The notes under the pieces are model-generated. The model saw only the letters and a list, made by a program, of their open reading frames with translations, did no database searches and was not told the origin of the DNA. A stretch of 64,000 bases of DNA from SZUA-309 sp050185825 (lineage in GTDB: Bacteria > Pseudomonadota > Gammaproteobacteria > Pseudomonadales > Azotimanducaceae), in the NCBI GenBank assembly GCA_050185825.1, contig JBFWZA010000003.1:62001-126000 (forward strand), given 5' to 3'. Of the stretch, positions 17,402 through 24,794 are shown one piece after another (within the stretch, counting starts at the first letter, position 1; the number at the start of each line of letters is the position of its first letter). The position numbers and the translations under genes are program-made.

Positions 17402-18358
17402 TCAGCGCTGGCGGTCTTTCTTCAGCCGCGACATCAGGGAGAACAGCGCGGCCGCGTCCGCCGGCGAATCGTCGCCGTTCAGTCCCTTGTAGATCGTGTC
17501 GACCGTCACGGCAATCCGCTCGAAATCTCCCCAGCTCTGGTAATCACCAAGGGCGATGTCGAAGGCCGCCTCCTCTGCGCTCATGCCCGCTGCGTGGCGC
17601 CGGCAGGTTTCCTCGTTCACGAAGACCAGGTAGTCACGCATCACAGCTACCCCGGCACGGTCGGTGATGGGTCCGTGGCCCGGCACCACCACGTCCACGT
17701 CGCGGCCGATGATCTGGTTACAGGCCCGGATCCAGTTCTCCACCGGTCCCGCCCACATGATCGGGGTCCCGTCCACGAACAGGATGTCGCCGGTGTAAAC
17801 CACCCTGTCCTCCGGGACGTACACCAGCACGTCGCCGAGCGTATGCGCCGGGCCGACCTCCACCAGGTGGACGTCCTTGTCGCCCACCTTCACGTCGAGC
17901 GATCCCGAGAAGGTGCGCGTGGGCATCCGCAGCGTGATGCCGGCGAAATCGAAGTCGCCGAAACAGTGCTGGAAGAACTCGCCGACCTCGCCCATGGAAG
18001 GTGCTGCCTCCATCATCCGCGCCATGACGGCCGGCGGCAGCTCTTCCATCTCGTGCGCGCCTGCCTGCGAGGCGATGATCTCGGCATTCTCGATCAGCCG
18101 GTTGCCGTAGGTGTGGTCGCCGTTGGCATGCGTGTTGACGAGCGTGGTCACCTCGCGGCCACCGATGCCGGTAGCATCGCGCATGGTGGCGAGCATCTCG
18201 GCAGTGAGCTTCTCGTCGAAGAGCGTGTCCACGAGCAGTGACTGATCACCGTCCACGATGAGGCCCGCATTGCTGTACCCCCACGTGCCCGTGGGCTGCA
18301 GGTAGGCGTACTGGCCACTGCCGATCTCGTGGAGCCCTTTCGTGAATGCCCAGCCCAT
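17402..18358 (-). CDS. metallo-beta-lactamase-fold hydrolase
   Basis: 318 residues. The ATG at 18358 is chosen because GGGGAGGAAAC precedes it; the 28-residue longer frame overlaps the P450. Metal-binding signatures are NTHANGDHTYGN (HxxxDH-like with Asn spacing), VGPAHTLGDVLVYVPEDRVVYTGDILF and VVPGHGPI. The N-terminal ANAGLIVDGDQSLLVDTLFD-like region (here SNAGLI) is typical of the superfamily. It could be a lactonase or thioesterase for the neighbouring oxidative pathway. The substrate is unknown. Confidence 0.88.
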   Translation of the reverse strand: MGWAFTKGLHEIGSGQYAYLQPTGTWGYSNAGLIVDGDQSLLVDTLFDEKLTAEMLATMRDATGIGGREVTTLVNTHANGDHTYGNRLIENAEIIASQAGAHEMEELPPAVMARMMEAAPSMGEVGEFFQHCFGDFDFAGITLRMPTRTFSGSLDVKVGDKDVHLVEVGPAHTLGDVLVYVPEDRVVYTGDILFVDGTPIMWAGPVENWIRACNQIIGRDVDVVVPGHGPITDRAGVAVMRDYLVFVNEETCRRHAAGMSAEEAAFDIALGDYQSWGDFERIAVTVDTIYKGLNGDDSPADAAALFSLMSRLKKDRQR

Positions 18359-18372
18359 GTTTCCTCCCCGTT

Positions 18373-19572
18373 TCAGGCCCGCACCGGATCGAATCGCACG
18401 GGCATCCGGGTGAGCCCGGAGATGAAGTTGCTCTTCAGCCATCCGAGCTCACCACTGATCTCGATGTTGGTCATGCGCGTCAGCACCTCCCTCAGGATGG
18501 CGTCGATCTCCAGGCGCGCAAACCATTGACCCAGGCAGATGTGGTGCCCTCCGCCGAAGGCCAGGTGCCGGTTGGGCTCGCGGGTAATATCCAGCGTATC
18601 GGGCGCATCGAAGGCCGCCGGATCCCGGTTCGCCGCGCCGTAGTAGAGCACCACCTTATCGCCTTCGCGGAGCTGCCTGCCACCGAGTTCCACGTCGGAC
18701 CGGACGGTTCGCCGCATGTAGATCACCGGCGAGGTCCAGCGCAGCAGTTCTTCCCTGGCCGAGGGCAGATAGCGGTCGAGATCGGACGTCAGCAGCGTGA
18801 GCTGCTCTGGATTCCTGAGCAGCTCGTGCATGCCGGTGGCCACCAGGTTGCGCGTCGTATCGCCGCCAGCGTCGATCAGCAGCAGAAAGAACAGCAGGAA
18901 TTCCGGGTCCGTGAGCTTGCGACCGTCGAGTTCCGCGGCCAGCAGCTTGCTGGCGAGGTCGTCGCCCGGCCGGCTCCGCTTCTCGGCGATCACGCCGGTT
19001 CCGTACTCGAACATCTTCGCCACCGCCATGGGGATGGCGTTCTCCGGCAGGGTCTCCGGTGCGGAGTGGATCACCTCGGTGAGCTTGTAGAGCTCGCGGC
19101 CATCCTCCAGCGGCAGGCCCATGAGATCGGCGATCACGAAGCTCGGCATCTCGCCGGCGATCTCCGAGACGAAGTCGCACTCGCCCCGGTCGATGACGGC
19201 GTCGACGATCTGGGTCGCCAGCTCCTCGATCCGGCCGTTGTAGTGCTTCGCCGGCCCCTGGGTGAACTCGCGGCTGATCAGCTTGCGGTAGGCCGTGTGC
19301 TCCGGCGGGTCCATCATCAGCATCATCTTCTGCGGACCGGACAGATCGAGCTGCCCGGGTCCCGGATCCGCGATCATGATGGTGGGCTCCGAGGAGAAGA
19401 CCTCGGCATTGCGGCCGATGTCGTAGACGTCCCGATAGCGGGTTACCGCCCAGAATCCCCGCCCGTCCGGCTCATCGTGCCGGTACACCGGTTCGTGCTC
19501 GCGCAGCCAGTCGTACTGATCGTGGGGATGACCGCCCGCAAAGCTCGCCGGATCCAGCAGGTTGATGCGCAT
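18373..19572 (-). CDS. cytochrome P450
   Basis: 399 residues from the ATG at 19572, which follows a GGAGGGAGGAGGAGG tract. The heme-thiolate loop is FGGGHHICLG with Cys346. The I-helix oxygen-activation motif is DAGGDTTRN. The ExxR and EELLRWTSPVIYMRRTV region matches bacterial class I P450s that need a ferredoxin partner, which is not encoded nearby. The general style resembles CYPs that hydroxylate lipids, terpenes or steroids. It lies between the HsaA-like monooxygenase and the MBL hydrolase on the same strand with short gaps. Confidence 0.94.
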   Translation of the reverse strand: MRINLLDPASFAGGHPHDQYDWLREHEPVYRHDEPDGRGFWAVTRYRDVYDIGRNAEVFSSEPTIMIADPGPGQLDLSGPQKMMLMMDPPEHTAYRKLISREFTQGPAKHYNGRIEELATQIVDAVIDRGECDFVSEIAGEMPSFVIADLMGLPLEDGRELYKLTEVIHSAPETLPENAIPMAVAKMFEYGTGVIAEKRSRPGDDLASKLLAAELDGRKLTDPEFLLFFLLLIDAGGDTTRNLVATGMHELLRNPEQLTLLTSDLDRYLPSAREELLRWTSPVIYMRRTVRSDVELGGRQLREGDKVVLYYGAANRDPAAFDAPDTLDITREPNRHLAFGGGHHICLGQWFARLEIDAILREVLTRMTNIEISGELGWLKSNFISGLTRMPVRFDPVRA

Positions 19573-19619
19573 CGCCTCCTCCTCCCTCCGCAAAGGGCGA
19601 AGCTTACCCTACCCGCCCG

Positions 19620-20819
19620 TCAAGGCGTGCCGAACAGCGGCGCGTCGAACTCGAGACGGGCCCGACCGCACTGCTCTGCGGCGAGATCCACATCGAAGAC
19701 GGTATGGGCGCTCATCATCTGCACGTCGCGGTTGATACGCTGCAGGGGGTGATCGAGAAAGTGCACGCTGGCGCCGCTGCCTTCCATCACCCTGCGGACG
19801 ATGCCGGCGCAGTCCCGCACCACGTGCGCGATGGCGAGTCCGAGCTCCTGCTGCGCCATGCCGGACAGCCGGATCTCGCCGTGCGCATGGCGCTCGATCT
19901 GCCGGGCTGCCGCGCGCAATACCGTTTCGGCCGCCCGGGCCTCGGTGAGCGTGTTGGCCAGCCGGATCTGTGCGGAGGCACTCTCTTTCTGCACCTTCCT
20001 GGTACCGAACCGTACCCGCTCGCCGAGCAGGTCGCGGTACAGGGTGACCGCACGTCGCGCCGCACCTACGGCCGGGATGGCTGCCGTGAGCGACAGGAAC
20101 GGCCGCACGGGCAGGCGCATGAGATAGGTGGCATCGGCCCCGGCGGTAACCACCGGCGGTACCAGCAGCGAAAGCCGCTGCTCCGGCACGAAGACGCCCT
20201 CCGCGACGATGTCGCGGCTGCCCGTGGCGGCCATGCCGTCCACGTGCCAGGTGTCCTCCACCCGGATGTCCCCGGGCCGCACCAGACACAGCCGCTGCAC
20301 CGGCTCGTCCGCCGTCTCCACCATGGTGCTGATCAGCACCCAGTCCGCGTGCACGACCCCGGTGGCGAACTTCCAGCGCCCGGTGAGCTCGTAGCCGCCT
20401 GCCACACGCTTCGCCATGCCGCCCTTCGGGTTCACGCTGCCGGGCGCCAGAATGTAGGGTGCAGCGCTGAATATCTCGTGCTGCAGCGATTCGTCGAAGA
20501 GCCCGAGCAGCCAGTTGTGCTCCATGTAGAAGGTGGTGATCCAGCCCGTGGACGCACACGCCTCGCTGACCAGGATGCCGACGTCCACGTACAGATCCAT
20601 GCCGATCTCGTAGCCGCCGTAGGCCCGCGGCACGAAGGACCGGAACACGCCGGTCGCCTTCAGCGCCTCGATCACGCCATCGTCGGGTTTGCGCTCGCGC
20701 TCCGCATTGCCGGCACGATCAGCGATCAGGGGCACGACCGCCCTGACCCGTTCGAGGAGACCTTCCACCGGCAACGCGTCCACCTCCACCGCGGCCGGAT
20801 CGGATCGCGCCTGGCTCAC
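19620..20819 (-). CDS. HsaA-like flavin-dependent monooxygenase (acyl-CoA dehydrogenase fold)
   Basis: 399 residues of the acyl-CoA dehydrogenase-like group D flavoprotein monooxygenases. Signatures are ERERKPDDGVIEALKATGVFRSFVPRAYGG, ACASTGWITTFY, and GGYELTGRWKFATG, followed by MRVHFLDHPLQRINRD-like sequence. Known relatives such as HsaA hydroxylate phenolic steroid-catabolism intermediates using reduced flavin from a separate reductase, and no reductase is seen here. The start is GTG at 20819, overlapping the VOC gene stop (GTGA), so the two are translationally coupled. Confidence 0.87.
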   Translation of the reverse strand: MSQARSDPAAVEVDALPVEGLLERVRAVVPLIADRAGNAERERKPDDGVIEALKATGVFRSFVPRAYGGYEIGMDLYVDVGILVSEACASTGWITTFYMEHNWLLGLFDESLQHEIFSAAPYILAPGSVNPKGGMAKRVAGGYELTGRWKFATGVVHADWVLISTMVETADEPVQRLCLVRPGDIRVEDTWHVDGMAATGSRDIVAEGVFVPEQRLSLLVPPVVTAGADATYLMRLPVRPFLSLTAAIPAVGAARRAVTLYRDLLGERVRFGTRKVQKESASAQIRLANTLTEARAAETVLRAAARQIERHAHGEIRLSGMAQQELGLAIAHVVRDCAGIVRRVMEGSGASVHFLDHPLQRINRDVQMMSAHTVFDVDLAAEQCGRARLEFDAPLFGTP

Positions 20820-21343
20820 CCTGCGGCCTGTTCTTCCCGTGACGGCAGCTTCTGGCCCTTTTCGATCCGGAACCGGACCCTCGGCACCGCGTCATCCGCA
20901 TCGAAGGCGCGGGTCAGGTGACAGCACTCGAGCTGCAGCCCGTTGGGATCCTCGAAGTAGATGGACTTCGACCAGCCTTCGTGATCGACGGGTCCGCGCA
21001 CGGCAACCCCGTGCGCCTCGAGCTGCGCCTTGGTCGCCTCGAGCCCCGCGAGCGATTCCGAATTGAAGGCGAAGTGGTACACACCCGGCATTAGCCCGAG
21101 ACCGCGGTTGATGCCGGAATCGAAATCCCTGGGCCAGCCTTCCACATCCTCCCCGCTCATGAACCCGAGCAGCTGCCCGTTGCCGATGTCGAAGAAGTAG
21201 TGCTTCATGCAGCCCTTCTCACCGAGCTCGACCAGGTCTGCACGCACCAGCGGGAATCCGAGCACATCCTCGTAAAAGGTGCGTGTTGCCTCCATGTCCT
21301 TGGTCCCGAGATCGATGTGATTGAATCCGAGACGGGTGGTCAT
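20816..21343 (-). CDS. VOC-family dioxygenase-like protein
   Basis: 175 residues from the ATG at 21343. A single VOC domain keeps a complete metal triad: His9 (GFNHIDLG), His90 (GVYHFAFN) and Glu139 (NGLQLECCH). It is half the length of two-domain extradiol dioxygenases such as HsaC, so it may be a one-domain dioxygenase or lyase that dimerises. Coupling by overlap to the HsaA-like monooxygenase supports a hydroxylation and ring-cleavage pair, which is inference from context. Confidence 0.85.
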   Translation of the reverse strand: MTTRLGFNHIDLGTKDMEATRTFYEDVLGFPLVRADLVELGEKGCMKHYFFDIGNGQLLGFMSGEDVEGWPRDFDSGINRGLGLMPGVYHFAFNSESLAGLEATKAQLEAHGVAVRGPVDHEGWSKSIYFEDPNGLQLECCHLTRAFDADDAVPRVRFRIEKGQKLPSREEQAAG

Positions 21344-21390
21344 GCTCTCTCCGGTTCCCGCGGCGCTGGTGCCAGGACCATCGAGCATAG

Positions 21391-21403
21391 GCCCACGGTG
21401 GGC
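21391..21403. promoter_or_regulatory. short inverted repeat between divergent operons
   Basis: GCCCAC-G-GTGGGC is a perfect 6+6 inverted repeat. It sits in the 156-bp gap between the VOC/HsaA operon (start 21343) and the SnoaL/channel operon (start 21500). It is possibly an operator; no adjacent regulator was found. Confidence 0.3.
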
Positions 21404-21499
21404 AGCACTCAACCACGGCAATCCCGATGTCTGCAGATCCCTTGGCAAAGCGCGGTGGATTCGTACCATGAGCCGACAACGGTGAGGTGAGAGGCTGGT

Positions 21500-21889
21500 A
21501 TGACGGACACGGAGCTGAGGTCGCTCTGCAGCCGCTTCCTCGACGCCATCGAGACGCAGGACTTCGACACGGTGGCAGACCTCTACCATCCGGAGCTCCG
21601 CTTCTGGGTGAACCTGACCGGCAGCGAGCTTTCCCGGGACGAAAGCCTCGCGGTGCTGAGGGATGGCGCCGGACGCCACCGGCGCCGGACCTATGACGAC
21701 CGCACCATCGACACCTTCGATTCGGGCTTCCTCGCCCAGTACACCTGCTCCGTGGTCACCCATGACGGCACCCGCACGGCACTCTGGGCCTGCCTGGTGG
21801 CACAGTGCCGGGACGGACGGATCCTCCGCATGGACGAGTACCTGGATTCCGGAAAGTTCGGCGGCTCGCGCAGGGAGGCCGGCCGATGA
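21500..21889 (+). CDS. SnoaL/NTF2-like protein, copy 1 of 3
   Basis: 129 residues of the NTF2-like (SnoaL/DUF4440) cone fold. It opens MTDTELRSLCSRFLDAIETQDFDTVADLYHPE and ends with a GRILRMDEYLDSGKF strand, as in polyketide-cyclase and limonene-epoxide-hydrolase-like proteins. The conserved R-R-R-TYDDRTIDTFDSGF stretch is shared with the next two genes, so these are tandem paralogues. The stop overlaps the next start (ATGA). No catalytic role can be fixed from sequence. Such proteins bind small hydrophobic ligands. Confidence 0.85.
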   Translation: MTDTELRSLCSRFLDAIETQDFDTVADLYHPELRFWVNLTGSELSRDESLAVLRDGAGRHRRRTYDDRTIDTFDSGFLAQYTCSVVTHDGTRTALWACLVAQCRDGRILRMDEYLDSGKFGGSRREAGR

Positions 21890-22299
21890 CCGACGCCGAG
21901 ATCCGCGAGTTGTGCAACCGCTTCTTCGACGCCTACCAGGATCGCCGTGTGGATGAGCTGGCCGGAATCTACTCCGAGGACTGCATCGTCTGGCACAACG
22001 TCTTCGGCCGCGAGACCACCGGCAGCGAGAACCTGTCGGCACTGCCGGCGAGCTACGCCATGCAGCGGCGGCGGACCTACAATGACCGGATCATCGATAC
22101 GTTCGACGGGGGCTTCGTGATCCGCTATACGCTGCACGGCGTGCAGCACAGCGGCCACAGCGGTGCGTTGTGGATCTGTATCGTCGGGCTCTGCCGGGAC
22201 GGGAAGATCACGCGCATCGACGAATACATGGATTCCGGAAAATTCGAGGCCTGGCGGGGAGGACCCCGGCCGGCCGCCCAGCAGGGAGAAAAAGAATGA
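21886..22299 (+). CDS. SnoaL/NTF2-like protein, copy 2 of 3
   Basis: 137 residues from the ATG at 21886, overlapping copy 1 by four bases. It shares with copy 1 the pattern LCNRFFDAYQDRRVDELAGIY, RRRTYNDRIIDTFDGGF and GKITRIDEYMDSGKFEA. It adds a WHNVFGRETTGSEN loop, also present in altered form in copy 3 (WHSHDCLYQPRAEN) but replaced in copy 1 (WVNLTGSELSRDES). The tail GGPRPAAQQGEKE is a flexible extension. The next ATG overlaps its stop (ATGA). Confidence 0.85.
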   Translation: MTDAEIRELCNRFFDAYQDRRVDELAGIYSEDCIVWHNVFGRETTGSENLSALPASYAMQRRRTYNDRIIDTFDGGFVIRYTLHGVQHSGHSGALWICIVGLCRDGKITRIDEYMDSGKFEAWRGGPRPAAQQGEKE

Positions 22300-22694
22300 G
22301 ACAGGACTGGAACCTGCTGCTGCTCTGCGACCGGTTCTTCGACGCCATCGAGCAGGGTGACTACGAGACGCTGGAAAGCTGCTACGCGCCGGAAGCCGTC
22401 GTCTGGCACAGCCACGACTGCCTCTATCAGCCCCGGGCGGAGAACCTGGCCATGCTGAAGGACGGGATGAAGCGCAACAAGAAGATGCGCTTTCGGGATC
22501 GCCGCGTGCACACGTTCGAGGGAGGATTCGTTCAACAGCACGCCCTGCACATCACCACCGAGAACGATTTCGACGGCAGGATGGACGTCTGCTTCGTCGC
22601 CTATGTGCGTAACGGACTGATCTCGCGGATCTACGAGTACTTCGATACGGGCCAGATCGACGCCTTTCTGGGGCCCTCCAGAGGCCATGGCTGA
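22296..22694 (+). CDS. SnoaL/NTF2-like protein, copy 3 of 3
   Basis: 132 residues from the ATG at 22296 behind AGGGAGAAAAAG. Shared family positions are LLLCDRFFDAIEQGDYETLESCY, FRDRRVHTFEGGFVQQHALH and NGLISRIYEYFDTGQIDAF. It is the most diverged of the three copies. The dCache-channel gene begins nine bases after its stop, so all four genes are probably one transcript. This links three putative small-molecule-binding or -converting proteins to a ligand-gated membrane protein. Confidence 0.83.
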   Translation: MRQDWNLLLLCDRFFDAIEQGDYETLESCYAPEAVVWHSHDCLYQPRAENLAMLKDGMKRNKKMRFRDRRVHTFEGGFVQQHALHITTENDFDGRMDVCFVAYVRNGLISRIYEYFDTGQIDAFLGPSRGHG

Positions 22695-22703
22695 GACGAT
22701 CTG

Positions 22704-24788
22704 TTGAACCGCGCGACCCTGGTGTTTCTGCTGGCCATCGCCGGCGCGCTGGCGCTGACCGTGTATCTGGCTTTCGACTACGCCGCCTATCAACGGGATC
22801 GGGACGAGCGCAGCATCGAGCTCGGACGCGAAGCAGGTACCCGGGTCGCCGATGCATTGGATGCTCAGCTTTCCGCCGTCTCCGCGCGCGCGAGCTCCTT
22901 TTCCGCCGCCATCGGCGCAGTGACCGATGAAGCGACGCTGCTGCGCCTCATCCAGGAGGAAAGCCTGGCAGTGCCGCTTCTGCTCGGCGTGACCGTCGCC
23001 TACGAGCCGGGCCGCTTCGCGGGCAGAGCGCGCTACGCGCCGTTCTTCAACAAGAGCCGCGACGAGTTTCAGTTCGTGGAGGAGTCCTACGACTACACCT
23101 CCCCGGACCTCGCCACTGCCCGCTGGTACACGGAGGTGATCGCAACCGGCATGCCGAGCTGGTCGGATCCCTACTTTGCAGAAGCCGCCCAGGAGATGGT
23201 GGTCGACTACGGGGTGCCGCTGCGTAACCCGCAAGGCGATCTGATCGGCATGGTGGACTACACGATCACGCTGAGCGACTTCACCCGCATCGTGGACAGC
23301 CTTGCCGTTGGTGAGTCGGGCTACGGATTCACCTTCGAGCCGGGCGGGGCCATCATTTCCCACCCCGATCCGGACTACCTGCTCGAGAACGTCTACCAGA
23401 TCCGCGACGGCAAGGACGAGACCATCATTGCGACGCTGCGCACCGAACCGGAAGGCGTGGTCCGGTACCAGAGCACCTATACCTACCGCTACTCATGGTT
23501 CTTCTTCCGGGCGCTCGAGTCCACGGGCTGGAAGAGCGTGCTGGTGTTTGCGGAGGATGATCTTCTCGGCGCGTCCGATCAGGGGAGGCGGAAGCAGATC
23601 CACCTGGCCCTGGGTATCGGAGCGCTTCTGACTGCGCTGCTCGCCTTCGCGCTCCGCGTCGATCACTACGACCCGCACCGGCTCTGGTGGCTGGTGTGTA
23701 CCGTATCCATCGTCATCGTCGGTAACATCATTGCGGTGTGGTACCTGAACCTGACCACCGACTTCTCGCGGCTGGAGAACGACCAGGAAAGGATCGTCAA
23801 CGGCACGATCAGGAGCCGATACGTCAAGGCCTACGACGACGAGCTGTACCGTCTGACCCAGAGCCATTATCGGCAGGTGCCCACCGGTGTGTTCATCGAG
23901 TCGATAGAGCTGACGTCCTTCGAGGCCAGCGTGATCGGCAGGCTCTGGATGAAGTATCCGAAAACGCTCTACGACGCTGCACCACCCGCGTTCTACCTGC
24001 CGGATGTCTCCTCCCTGGAGGCCCGCGGACTCGCGAGCGAGCTGATTTCCGAGGTCGACGCCGGGGACCACATGCTCGTCACGTGGCGTTTCCGCGCGCT
24101 GCTCGAGCAGCACTTCAGCTACCGTCAGTTTCCGTTCGAGCAGAACGACATCCGGCTCACGTTCCTCTATCCGGACCTCGATCGGAACGTACTGCTGGTG
24201 CCGGATCTGGAGAGCTACGAGGTTCTGAATCCGTCCGCGCGACCCGGCACGAACCCGTCCATGACGGTCCCTTCCTCCGAGATCATCTCGTCCTACTTCA
24301 CCATCGACGAGCTCGACTACCACACCAACTTCGGCAGCAGCACGCCGCTGGACAGCCATCCGGCCCTGTCTTTCAATCTGGTGGCCAAGCGGATCTACGT
24401 GAATCCGCTGATCTCGAACATCGTTCCCATCCTGATCGTTGCGCTCATCATGTTCATCGTGCTGTTCGTCTCGTCGAAAACGCACGACGACCGGTCCGGC
24501 ATGACGATCATGAACGTGATCCAGAGCGCCGCCGGATTGCTCTTCATCCTGGTGCTCGCCCACGTCAACGAGCGCAACCGCATACAGACACCGGAGATCG
24601 CCTACATCGAGCTCTTCTACTTCTCGATGTACGTGCTGATCACGCTCCAGTCCTGCCTGCTGGCAGCCCTGTTCCGTGGCGCCGAGTGGCGGATCTTCAG
24701 CTTCCAGGACAACCTGGTGCTGAAGCTCCTGTTCTGGCCGGTGCTGCTGTCGACCTGGTACGGCCTGACGCTGCTGCGTTTCTACTGA
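22704..24788 (+). CDS. dCache sensor fused to a pentameric ligand-gated ion channel (Cys-loop/Pro-loop family)
   Basis: 694 residues from a TTG start. TM1 is at 3-25. A periplasmic dCache domain follows at about 30-295 (DYTSPDLATARWYTEVI, WSDPYF, PLRNPQGDLIGMVDYTI, GESGYGFTFEPGGAIISHP). A membrane hairpin is at 299-317 and 327-349. A beta-rich periplasmic domain at about 350-566 holds the Pro-loop-like YRQFPFEQND (473-482). Four C-terminal segments follow: M1 568-590 with Pro575 in SNIVP, M2 about 598-620, M3 about 632-656 and M4 about 668-692. The order, the Pro-loop, the M1 proline and the very short M3-M4 link match GLIC-type channels. Predicted topology puts both ligand domains in the periplasm. 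THDDRSG before M2 suggests cation selectivity. The ion and ligand are unknown. Confidence 0.82.
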   Translation: MNRATLVFLLAIAGALALTVYLAFDYAAYQRDRDERSIELGREAGTRVADALDAQLSAVSARASSFSAAIGAVTDEATLLRLIQEESLAVPLLLGVTVAYEPGRFAGRARYAPFFNKSRDEFQFVEESYDYTSPDLATARWYTEVIATGMPSWSDPYFAEAAQEMVVDYGVPLRNPQGDLIGMVDYTITLSDFTRIVDSLAVGESGYGFTFEPGGAIISHPDPDYLLENVYQIRDGKDETIIATLRTEPEGVVRYQSTYTYRYSWFFFRALESTGWKSVLVFAEDDLLGASDQGRRKQIHLALGIGALLTALLAFALRVDHYDPHRLWWLVCTVSIVIVGNIIAVWYLNLTTDFSRLENDQERIVNGTIRSRYVKAYDDELYRLTQSHYRQVPTGVFIESIELTSFEASVIGRLWMKYPKTLYDAAPPAFYLPDVSSLEARGLASELISEVDAGDHMLVTWRFRALLEQHFSYRQFPFEQNDIRLTFLYPDLDRNVLLVPDLESYEVLNPSARPGTNPSMTVPSSEIISSYFTIDELDYHTNFGSSTPLDSHPALSFNLVAKRIYVNPLISNIVPILIVALIMFIVLFVSSKTHDDRSGMTIMNVIQSAAGLLFILVLAHVNERNRIQTPEIAYIELFYFSMYVLITLQSCLLAALFRGAEWRIFSFQDNLVLKLLFWPVLLSTWYGLTLLRFY

Positions 24789-24794
24789 GCCGGT

